Position numbers and translations under genes: made by a program. From a virus: a DNA stretch of 21,961 nt. The notes below the pieces were generated by a model. It worked only from the letters and a program-made list of their open reading frames with translations, was not told the DNA's origin and did not search any database. Positions 8,158 to 15,291 of this stretch are shown piece after piece. Every line of letters starts with the position of its first letter. The first letter of the stretch is position 1. The DNA is taken from positions 1 to 21,961 of the IMG/VR virus record IMGVR_UViG_3300035698_003040. One strand, written 5' to 3'.

Positions 8158-10662
8158 TTATCTACTTCCTATCACTATGCCGTTATCTACACCACGACTA
8201 ACTGATCTAGCTATTTCTGTATCATCTGCTTGTAATACTATACTTACGTTTCCTATTGCTGCTACCACGGCTTCCACCATAGAGTCGTTAGATGCTCCTG
8301 AGGTACCTTCTACCTGAGTTTGACCATTAGCTATACTTAATAATCTACTTTGTTGAGATCTATTTATTATAGCTTCGCCAGAATTAACTCTTACAGGTAC
8401 ATTATCTCCTGTAAAGGAGTTACCTCCCACTATTCCTCCATCCTCAAATCTAGCCACACTAGCTACCGTAGAGGCAGCAATAGCTCCTAAAGCGAAAGTT
8501 GTACTGGTCGTAGTTAACGCGTTTAACTTAAGTGCTGCGGCTGCTACCGCTGCAGGTCCAAGAGGCCCTAAACCTATACCTGCTCCTGCTGCCACTATTC
8601 CATTAGCCGTTCGAGCAAGTCCGTCATTAATAAATACTTGAGCTACTGCGAATGCCTTCTGTAATGCCAGTGCTGCAAACTGATTATCACCTGTTAATGC
8701 CAATATAGCGTCTGCGCCCTGTTGTGCAGCACTAAGTTGGTTTCTATTTATCTCTTTATCTAAAGTCTTTTTTCTTGTGGCGAAGTCTTTTTGGAAGGAG
8801 AGCTTTTTCTTTTCTATTGCTAATTCTTTCTTGGCACCTATTTCCAAAACCTTTAATCTTTGTGTTTCAGCATCCTCTATTAATGCTGCCTTCTCAAGCT
8901 GCGCCTGAAAAGCTATGTCAAACTTACTAGACTCAATTGTAACTAATCGGTCTAACTCCTCCTGACTAGCTGTTGCATCAGATTCCTTGATCCTTAATTT
9001 ACGTTCCTCTTCTAATAAGTCTTGCTCTGCTTTTAAAGCGTTTATATTAGCATTTAATTCAGCCTGTTTTTTAAGCTCCTCATCCGTAGATATAGGTTTA
9101 TCAGGGAAGCCATTATCTTTAGGGATCTCTAAGTCTCGCCCAGGATCTAAGGTAGGGCCTAAGTCTGTTACTTTGGCTCCACCTGTAGGATCAACCTCAG
9201 CTCTTAATTTCATAGCGGCAGCTAGTTCTTCCTCTGCCTTTATATTCTTCTCTATTGCATTTCGTTGAGCATTTAGTTGGGATATTAGTATAAGTGTTCC
9301 ATTTTGACCAAATGTTTTATACGCTGATTCTAAACTTTTTAATTTACCCTCTAGTCTCTTGAGAGCAGCTTCGTTAGTCTCTGTAGCACCTAATGAAAGA
9401 TTTAAATCATCAACCATAATCTGTATAGCTGGAGCTATGTGGGCAAATGCATTAGCAGCCTTATTAGTCACTGTGTTAGATAATTTACGTGTACTAGACT
9501 CTAGTGTTCCAAAGGCCTTTGCAGCTTCTATATTAGTAGCAGTATTCTCACTAGCTCCTGTTGTGGCTAGATTAAGACCTTGCTCAACCTTATCAAATCT
9601 CTCGATCATCGGCCCGAGGACTTTGTTAATCTCATCACCAACTAACTTCATCTTACTAAGGGATATACTAGCGGTGCCTGACTCTTTATTTATCCGAGCT
9701 AACCCTTTGACGAAGGATAAGAATACACCTTTAGCATCATCTTGAAATGTTCTTCTAAGTTGTTTACCAGTTTGACCAGTAATTTTCTGTAATTCCTCAA
9801 ATCTCGAGCCACCTAGTAGAATTACTTCTTCTATTTCTCTTAAAGACCTTCCTATAACAGATCCACCTAATTGCGCTTGAACACCTAATGCTTTTAAGGC
9901 TCCTGCAAATCCTAATACATCTGCTGCAGAGAACTTGAACTTTACAGTAGCTCTACCTACTTCATTAGCAACTCTAAGTATTTCTGATTCACTTGCTTCT
10001 AAATTGTTACCTACATTAACTAAAGCCGACCCTACTCTATCTATATCTTCAACAGTTGTAGTTGTCAGGTTTATTAATCGCGCTAAAGATATGGCAGCTT
10101 GCTCACTACTTACATTTGTAGTAGCACCTAACTTAGCAATAGTCTCGGTAAATTTCTTAAGGTTAGCTGATCCTCTAATTCCTAATTGACCTGCCACATT
10201 AGCTATACCCAGTAATTCTTTAGTGCTTACAGGTATGCTCGAACTAAGCTTCTGAATCTCCCTACCGAAAGATCCCAACTCTTTTTCAGATAAATTAGTT
10301 GTCTTACTTACGTTTACAAGCCCATTTTCAAAATCTATAAATGCAGCAGTTGAAAATTGTGTTAATTCTATTAATTTCCTTAGAACAACAAAACCTGCCC
10401 CAATAGCCAGATAGAATTTTACAGAAGCCTCGGCACCCGCCTTCTTAGAATCTGAATTCTTTCTGGTGGCCGATGTGTTATTATCTATAGCTTTAGCATT
10501 AACATCAGCAGACTTAGCAGACTTCTGGAAGGATTTAGATATTCCTGATTGATTCTTCTTCACTCTACGTTCTAGAAGCTCCAATCTATTGTTCAATTGA
10601 TTTAAAGATTGCTCAAACGCCTTAGTTATGAGTTCAATATCAACGGTAACATCACCTGCCAT
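8158..10662 (-). CDS. Tail tape measure protein (834 aa)
   Basis: This is the length ruler of the tail and is later ejected with the DNA. It starts with a helical, lysine-rich coiled coil (residues 1-70), then a hydrophobic helix near 80-105 and the TP901-type core with repeated GIANVAGQLGIRG and similar helices (residues 140-330). A long Glu/Lys-rich coiled coil spans about 430-640. An Ala/Gly-rich hydrophobic part (670-740) may insert in the host membrane. The closing motif is FEDGGIVGGNSFTGDNVPVR, then NSGEAIINRS, typical of this family. Its start overlaps the chaperone stop as TAATG, the usual order. At the rule-of-thumb 1.5 angstrom per residue, it predicts a tail near 125 nm. Confidence 0.93.
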   Translation of the reverse strand: MAGDVTVDIELITKAFEQSLNQLNNRLELLERRVKKNQSGISKSFQKSAKSADVNAKAIDNNTSATRKNSDSKKAGAEASVKFYLAIGAGFVVLRKLIELTQFSTAAFIDFENGLVNVSKTTNLSEKELGSFGREIQKLSSSIPVSTKELLGIANVAGQLGIRGSANLKKFTETIAKLGATTNVSSEQAAISLARLINLTTTTVEDIDRVGSALVNVGNNLEASESEILRVANEVGRATVKFKFSAADVLGFAGALKALGVQAQLGGSVIGRSLREIEEVILLGGSRFEELQKITGQTGKQLRRTFQDDAKGVFLSFVKGLARINKESGTASISLSKMKLVGDEINKVLGPMIERFDKVEQGLNLATTGASENTATNIEAAKAFGTLESSTRKLSNTVTNKAANAFAHIAPAIQIMVDDLNLSLGATETNEAALKRLEGKLKSLESAYKTFGQNGTLILISQLNAQRNAIEKNIKAEEELAAAMKLRAEVDPTGGAKVTDLGPTLDPGRDLEIPKDNGFPDKPISTDEELKKQAELNANINALKAEQDLLEEERKLRIKESDATASQEELDRLVTIESSKFDIAFQAQLEKAALIEDAETQRLKVLEIGAKKELAIEKKKLSFQKDFATRKKTLDKEINRNQLSAAQQGADAILALTGDNQFAALALQKAFAVAQVFINDGLARTANGIVAAGAGIGLGPLGPAAVAAAALKLNALTTTSTTFALGAIAASTVASVARFEDGGIVGGNSFTGDNVPVRVNSGEAIINRSQQSRLLSIANGQTQVEGTSGASNDSMVEAVVAAIGNVSIVLQADDTEIARSVSRGVDNGIVIGSR

Positions 10663-11554
10663 TACTTACTAACCTTTTTCATCATCTCTGATTCATATTC
10701 TATTTTTAAACCATCTATTAAGGACACTATTTCCATAATCTTATTTGGTTGTCTATTTAATGTACCATCAAAAGGCATAACACCCTTACCCATAGCGTCT
10801 GATAAACTAAAGAAGTAATTCATATCTGCATGTTTATAATTACAAAAACATGAATGATATTCAATATTCTCGACCGTATACTTGGCTTCGACTTCATATT
10901 TATTACATCCATTTGCTTCGTTTATCATATGTCTTGCTTGCTCATAGTTAGTTCTTTTACTAAAATCTCTTACTTTCTGTTCACACCTAAATTTCTCATC
11001 CATAAGGTAATAAAAGTTGGCGTTTATTGTTACATACTCATATATACTCATCGTTGAAAGTTCTATTATTCGCTGACTTATATACTCCCATAGTGGATGT
11101 ATGAAAAAATTCCCACTAGGGCTTACTGCTTTTTTTCTGACTCATCCTTAACAAAACTCACACCTTCTAGGTTTTCTTGAGTAAAAGGATCAGACAGTAA
11201 GTTATCATTAATTCCATTTAATAACTGTGAACAAACGCTTACTAATTTACCGTGATTTCCTAGGTTAAGTAGGTCGTCAACGCACGAATCAGTAAGATAT
11301 CGGCTGTTCTTCTCATCAAACTTTAACTTGTAATTCTTTCCTTCACTATTCTTAATTCCTTGAATACCTTTGATGCCATACTTGAGGGCTAAGGCGGCAC
11401 ATTTCATTGCGGCTTCCATATTCCCATTCTGTGCTAGTAACATTTCTCTATTCAATTCTAATTTCTCTTTGAAAGAAAGAGGTGAAATGTCTATCACTAG
11501 ATCGTCCACCTTAATTGCTATTGTATCATCAATGCTGTAAACTATTGTCTCCAT
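10662..11554 (-). CDS. Tail assembly chaperone long form made by -1 frameshift (gpGT-like, 297 aa)
   Basis: The long chaperone form links tape measure and tail tube during tail assembly. Ribosomes read from the ATG at 11554 to the A AAA AAG site at 11135-11129, slip back one base and continue at G 11129 in the second frame. No stop codon occurs between the slip and the ATG-like codon at 11051, so the fusion has 142 residues of the first frame plus 155 of the second. The second part reads GNFFIHPLWEYISQRIIELS before MSIYEYVT; no ribosome binding site of note precedes that inner ATG, and the HPLWEYI part fits a T-type domain. This matches lambda G/GT organisation. Independent start at 11051 is possible but less likely. 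Confidence 0.88.
11087..11149 (-). promoter_or_regulatory. Programmed -1 ribosomal frameshift signal
   Basis: Three classical parts are visible. An internal Shine-Dalgarno-like AAGGA (11149-11145) lies nine bases before the slippery heptamer A AAA AAG (11135-11129), which is in the correct zero-frame phase. Seven bases later a stem-loop (11121-11087) pairs CCC-TAGTGG with CCACTA-T-GGG, nine base pairs with a one-base bulge and a 16-base loop. The zero-frame stop lies inside the spacer. The layout is like Escherichia coli dnaX. Confidence 0.9.
11123..11554 (-). CDS. Tail assembly chaperone short form (gpG-like, 143 aa)
   Basis: The unshifted product is a 143-residue acidic, helical protein. 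A strand-rich start (VYSIDDTIAIKVDDLVIDIS) precedes helices around FKEKLELNREMLLAQNGN and MKCAALALKYG. The family coats the tape measure and recruits tail tube subunits. It ends ESEKKQ at the TAA 11125-11123, three bases beyond the slippery heptamer, exactly where a frameshift signal belongs. A strong AAGGAG site precedes the ATG, as expected for the abundant short form. Order (tube, chaperones, tape measure) is the standard one. Confidence comes mainly from the frameshift architecture, not from sequence likeness. Confidence 0.85.
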   Translation of the reverse strand: METIVYSIDDTIAIKVDDLVIDISPLSFKEKLELNREMLLAQNGNMEAAMKCAALALKYGIKGIQGIKNSEGKNYKLKFDEKNSRYLTDSCVDDLLNLGNHGKLVSVCSQLLNGINDNLLSDPFTQENLEGVSFVKDESEKKQ

Positions 11555-11574
11555 AGTGTCTCCTTACTTATTGA

Positions 11575-12777
11575 TTAACTAAAACTTACGTATATTTCTT
11601 CTTGTGATCCATCTCCGCCTCTATTAGCGTTATATGTAATCGTTTCTTGTAAAATTCCATCTTGATCAGCTTCACCTAATTCTGTAGTTAAACAGTTTGG
11701 AAGATAAAAACTAACAACATCAGAATATTCACCTGTTGTAGTGGTAGGAACATATGCTGTCCAAAATAATGAGAAGTTTTCAGTATTCTTAAACTTATCA
11801 AAGTTGGCAACACTATCATCCTGCTTATAAGGATTAATAGTTCCAGATACAGATCTCTCTGTAATTCTAGAAGATATCTTACCTGATTCAGAACACGTAC
11901 TAGTAATAAATCCTAGTGAATTCTCTACGCTTACTGCTACTTCATTAACATCGATTAAATTGCCGTCTTGATAAACACATGCCTTCAAAATAACAGGAGG
12001 TAATGCTTGATCAAAAGCTGCTGTAAAAGGAGCTGCGGCTAAAGTTCTATCGAAGTCTAATCCTTCAAATCCAAAAGCTAAATCGGCTAATTGACCAGTA
12101 GTAAAGTTATTTAAAGCCATACTAGTACACTTAGCACCAGTTGCTATTTCTCTAACTGCATTTTCTACATACTTAGTTATTGAAAGACTTGGATGACCAT
12201 CATTAGCAGTAGTATAAGTAGAATGCGCCATGATCTCAATACCGTCTACATAAGCTCCTGCAGGATCAGCTATTAGTAGTGAAACTTCAGTTTCGCCTAC
12301 AGTGTTATTAACTGATTCAATCGGTGAACTATGATAAGCTCCTGCTCTCTTAGTAGTAATGATGTCTCCGATACTATATTTACTAGCGTCGGCATCAGCC
12401 AACCTAATAATTTTATCCGAATAAGCATTTCCACCTGAGTCGTCTGCATCACTCATGATAATAGCGGCTTCACTATTCTTAGCACCTAGGCAAGATTCTA
12501 GTAATGGACCGTACTCAGGCTCAGCACCCTCAACTCCATTTGCTTTCATCTCTACAGGAATAGTACCTGTTACGGACCTCATACCAGTTCTAGGTGTCGA
12601 TTTTCCGATTGATGCGTTTAGATTGTTTCTATCTAGTAATTCTTTAGATGGAGTCATTTCTAACCCATCTGATAATGGCTGAATGAATGAAGTACCTGAT
12701 GTAGGATCTACATGAGTCCCTGCGGTTACTTCTATTTCAACAGCTACGGTTGTATTTTCCTTTACGGTGAATCCCAA
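11575..12777 (-). CDS. Major tail tube protein (400 aa)
   Basis: Predicted to form the tail tube by stacking rings. The start is TTG at 12777-12775, chosen because AGGAG lies six bases upstream; the protein begins MGFTVKENTTVAVEIEV. The segments LEMTPSKELLDRNNLNASIG and TPRTGMRSVTGTIPVEMKAN are typical of tube proteins of this type. The C-terminal half has further beta segments, including VSFYLPNCL and ETITYNANRGGDGS. At 400 residues it is longer than the 150-250 of many tubes, so residues about 100-200 may form an extra surface domain (AIIMSDADDSGGNAYSDKII and on). Placement between the terminator candidate and the chaperones supports the call. Confidence 0.82.
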   Translation of the reverse strand: MGFTVKENTTVAVEIEVTAGTHVDPTSGTSFIQPLSDGLEMTPSKELLDRNNLNASIGKSTPRTGMRSVTGTIPVEMKANGVEGAEPEYGPLLESCLGAKNSEAAIIMSDADDSGGNAYSDKIIRLADADASKYSIGDIITTKRAGAYHSSPIESVNNTVGETEVSLLIADPAGAYVDGIEIMAHSTYTTANDGHPSLSITKYVENAVREIATGAKCTSMALNNFTTGQLADLAFGFEGLDFDRTLAAAPFTAAFDQALPPVILKACVYQDGNLIDVNEVAVSVENSLGFITSTCSESGKISSRITERSVSGTINPYKQDDSVANFDKFKNTENFSLFWTAYVPTTTTGEYSDVVSFYLPNCLTTELGEADQDGILQETITYNANRGGDGSQEEIYVSFS

Positions 12778-12793
12778 AACTTTCTCCTAGTTA

Positions 12794-13243
12794 TTATAGT
12801 GGTGTTCTATACTTTATTGTTACTGTAAATGTTAAAGCTATTACATGATCATCTTCTAAATATGATGGTGAATCTAGTGAATAATCTCTGAGCGCAAATA
12901 CCACTGCTGGACTTCCTGCTCTACTGTTCACTAGGTCTATGTATATATCAGAAGCTAAATCTTGTAAAGCTTGTGTCTTATTTCTTTTATCTATATCATC
13001 TGCTTTAGCCGTTGTAAAAAATCCGTCGGTTAAAGTAATTGAAAATGACTGGTCTACTGTTAATAATTTTAATGGTCCGGCTACTTCTACCCCAGATCCG
13101 GCTAATATCCCATATCTTTTATTAGCTGTCTTAAAAGAGTTCTTTTCGATCTCCGTAACATTAGTTAAAGGAGCATAAGCTAAACCTAAAAAGGTTCCTA
13201 TACGCGCATCTAAATTTGTTGTTAAGTCAGTTATTATTCCCAT
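12794..13243 (-). CDS. Probable tail terminator / tail completion protein (149 aa)
   Basis: This 149-residue alpha/beta protein starts with a helix (MGIITDLTTNLDARIGTFLG) and ends in beta strands (HVIALTFTVTIKYRTPL), a shape like tail terminators and neck proteins that cap the tube. It overlaps the preceding connector gene as TAATG and lies directly before the tail tube gene, the usual terminator slot. Residues 60-75 include LLTVDQSFSITLTDGFF, a strand pair fitting the fold. Sequence-level identity is not certain; the assignment is mainly by gene order and size. Confidence 0.6.
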   Translation of the reverse strand: MGIITDLTTNLDARIGTFLGLAYAPLTNVTEIEKNSFKTANKRYGILAGSGVEVAGPLKLLTVDQSFSITLTDGFFTTAKADDIDKRNKTQALQDLASDIYIDLVNSRAGSPAVVFALRDYSLDSPSYLEDDHVIALTFTVTIKYRTPL

Positions 13244-14100
13244 TATCTCGGCATCTTGTTAGGTTGTATATTACTCTGTGACTCAAAAGGATCTATTTCC
13301 CCATCATCATTCTGATCTATTGATAATTGTGATAACCCATTAATTAAATTTGAGTATTCACCTCTATAAAATAATGATTTCTGATTCCAAACATCGTCAG
13401 GATCATCTGATAAGTTAAAGAATATTTTAGAAATGGCTAAATATGTTGCCGCCTGTCTAATCTCCTGTACATCTAGCATGTCCCAAGGAGTCAGTACTAG
13501 GTTACGACCATTTTCATTATCTCCACGCTTAATAAAACCTCTATCTCTAAACACTTGTACTACTTCATCCCTAGCCGCTTGATGAACTAGTATGTGACTT
13601 GATGCACCCTGTAAAAATGGCTCCTGATCAACACAATTTAAGATTCGCTTTAAATCCTGGTCATCGGCAAATATAATATTTAATCCATTAATAGTTATAG
13701 CTTCAGTACTTGTATCTGTAGTCATCTTATACCAAAAGGCTGTACCCATGCCAGATTCCGGCTCATTTTCTATATGAGTAGCATTAGTATCTTGTCTATC
13801 CCATTGAATGAATCCGCTTCTCTTAAGATTTCTAGTATCATCGTCAAAGTTATTTAGAGCCTCTGTACCACTAGCTATGAATCTCTGTAAATCTATATCT
13901 CCATCAATTGTACTAGCTGTTGCAAGATCAATATATAAAGTATTAATAGGCTTATCGTATCCAACATAAATTATGTCACCTGCTTTAAAGGTAAGGGTAT
14001 AATCATCCCTACCGTAATCTACTACATCTCTAGAAAATTCTACAACGGCATTAACACCATCTTTGTAAAATAGTTTTAATTTATTCTTTGGATTAATCAC
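13243..14100 (-). CDS. Probable head-tail connector/adaptor with EF-hand-type loop (285 aa)
   Basis: The N-terminal half is beta-rich with a FKAGDIIYVGYDKPINTLYI strand pair. The C-terminal helices (VLTPWDMLDVQEIRQAATYL, then FFNLSDDPDDVWNQKSLFYR) resemble the helical part of head-tail adaptors that bind the portal. Residues 262-273 are DQNDDGEIDPFE, which fits the EF-hand calcium loop at positions 1, 3, 5, 6, 8, 9 and 12. The start is GTG in a GTGA overlap with the gene before. Connector function is inferred from position (just before the terminator and tube) and helix pattern. Calcium binding is inferred from the loop only, and there is no paired second loop nearby. Confidence 0.6.
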   Translation of the reverse strand: MINPKNKLKLFYKDGVNAVVEFSRDVVDYGRDDYTLTFKAGDIIYVGYDKPINTLYIDLATASTIDGDIDLQRFIASGTEALNNFDDDTRNLKRSGFIQWDRQDTNATHIENEPESGMGTAFWYKMTTDTSTEAITINGLNIIFADDQDLKRILNCVDQEPFLQGASSHILVHQAARDEVVQVFRDRGFIKRGDNENGRNLVLTPWDMLDVQEIRQAATYLAISKIFFNLSDDPDDVWNQKSLFYRGEYSNLINGLSQLSIDQNDDGEIDPFESQSNIQPNKMPR

Positions 14101-14390
14101 CCTAACAACCTCATAATTGAATAAAGAACACCTAACAACAACCCTGTAGAGGATAATAGCTTAAGTACCTTTGATTTTAGTTTGTCTCCGAATAATTTAC
14201 TTTCTTCTAATGTTGATATTCTTCCTTCGCCTTTAGTCAGACTTTTCTTAACTTCACTAACAGTGGACTCAATTACAGTCATCCTAATCTCTTCACGAGC
14301 ATGCCTAGCAATATCTTTCTCACTCTTAGTTCGCTGCCTATCATCAATCTTAGAAACTAAATCATATATTAAATCTATTTTTTCGCTCAT
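14097..14390 (-). CDS. Small coiled-coil membrane protein, XhlA/holin-like (97 aa)
   Basis: Residues 1-75 are highly charged and helical, likely a coiled coil. Residues 77-96 (KLLSSTGLLLGVLYSIMRLL) form one hydrophobic segment at the very C-terminus. Such a plan, coiled coil then C-terminal membrane helix, is that of XhlA-type lysis proteins and some Rz-like or tail-anchored proteins. It starts in an ATGA overlap with the other small membrane gene, so the two are co-translated. No lysin is in the window, so a lysis role is possible, not shown. An alternative is a virion-membrane interacting factor. Confidence 0.6.
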   Translation of the reverse strand: MSEKIDLIYDLVSKIDDRQRTKSEKDIARHAREEIRMTVIESTVSEVKKSLTKGEGRISTLEESKLFGDKLKSKVLKLLSSTGLLLGVLYSIMRLLG

Positions 14391-14644
14391 TTTTTAGTCC
14401 AGTCCCATATCTCTTTAGCACCTGTCTTCTTAGTTAAGGACTTTTTGATGTGATCTGTTTGTCCTGCCATTAAGAATATTAAATTTATGCTATATGCCAT
14501 GACTGCTAGTGCTGCATTATTCTTTCTTGATACTCTAGCTCTAGCTATTCGGTGACTAAGTGTCTCGTCTGGATTACCACCTAATGATGTATTAAGTAAT
14601 TGATCTAATGAGACTAATATATTAAATATGTATTGTAATATCAT
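14387..14644 (-). CDS. Small phage membrane protein (85 aa)
   Basis: The first 20 residues are hydrophobic (MILQYIFNILVSLDQLLNTS), then a conserved-looking GGNPDETLSHRIARAR motif, then a second hydrophobic helix near residues 45-60 (AALAVMAYSINLIFLMAG). From memory, the LDQxxNxxxGGxPDETLS pattern occurs in small proteins of several unrelated phages and often lies near lysis genes; its function is not known to me. It overlaps both neighbours by ATGA. A weak AGGA site lies nine bases before the ATG. With the 97-aa gene it may form a holin-like pair. Confidence 0.68.
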   Translation of the reverse strand: MILQYIFNILVSLDQLLNTSLGGNPDETLSHRIARARVSRKNNAALAVMAYSINLIFLMAGQTDHIKKSLTKKTGAKEIWDWTKK

Positions 14645-15291
14645 ACTGTAGGTTCCTGTAAGTGAAAGTTACATTTAAAATCTACATCTATTATACCTGT
14701 AGATATATAAACCACTCTTAGAATCATGCCTGTAGGTAATAAGGGCGATATCTGTGGAGGATCTATTTTCTCTTGTTTTTGTCTATCACTATTAACATAC
14801 CAAGTAGACCCAAACTGATTTACTACACCTAAAGTAGGATGTACTATTTGAAAAGTCATATGGTCTGCCCATGCGTGATTGTTTAAATATATTTCTACCG
14901 CATCTATATACGCATCTGCTGTTAATGTGTAATCTAAATTTGTTGTAGTAGTTTTTACTGCGGTGCCTGAAAAACCTTTACCATCAAAACTAAGAGAGGC
15001 ATCTACATACATGCCTTTTATTCTGGTAACTGGATAACCTTCCGCGTCTAATTCGGCAAGGGCTTCTTCAGGATATGGTGTTCCATCATGGTTACTTATT
15101 AATGCTACAAGTGTAGTTATTTCCTCGGTATCTAAACTTGATTCAAAAGTTACAGTTAAAGTATCTCCACTAGTACCTATATTCCCTAATTGTTTTAGTA
15201 TAGTACTAGCAGATATAGAAGCCATTAACTTCTCAGAATTCAACAACGAATTAGAAGTGTCTGTGGCAATGCTAAAACTATGCGCTGACAT
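14641..15291 (-). CDS. Capsid/fibre structural protein sharing N-terminal domain with the collagen-like fibre (216 aa)
   Basis: Residues 5-75 match the start of the neighbouring collagen-like protein: FSIATDTSNSLLNSEKLMAS here, with L-x-V-x-F and ISNHDGTP at the far end of the domain. The rest (residues 75-216) is a beta-rich domain with two aromatic segments (NNHAWADHMTFQIVHPTLGV, NQFGSTWYVNSD). The start chosen is the ATG at 15291-15289 overlapping the TAA of the fibre (TAATG), with GGAG nine bases upstream; an in-frame start five codons earlier has no binding site. It is probably a fibre or spike built on the same attachment base. Function is inferred. Confidence 0.7.
   Translation of the reverse strand: MSAHSFSIATDTSNSLLNSEKLMASISASTILKQLGNIGTSGDTLTVTFESSLDTEEITTLVALISNHDGTPYPEEALAELDAEGYPVTRIKGMYVDASLSFDGKGFSGTAVKTTTTNLDYTLTADAYIDAVEIYLNNHAWADHMTFQIVHPTLGVVNQFGSTWYVNSDRQKQEKIDPPQISPLLPTGMILRVVYISTGIIDVDFKCNFHLQEPTV

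Noticed and set aside
7712-8317. Long plus-strand ORF (201 aa)
   Set aside because: It lies wholly antisense to the end of the distal tail gene and the tape measure end, has no binding site and has poor, hydrophobic low-complexity composition. It is a shadow of the coding strand.
9359-9745. Plus-strand ORF (128 aa) inside the tape measure
   Set aside because: Antisense to a long, well-supported gene, with no ribosome binding site or recognisable features.
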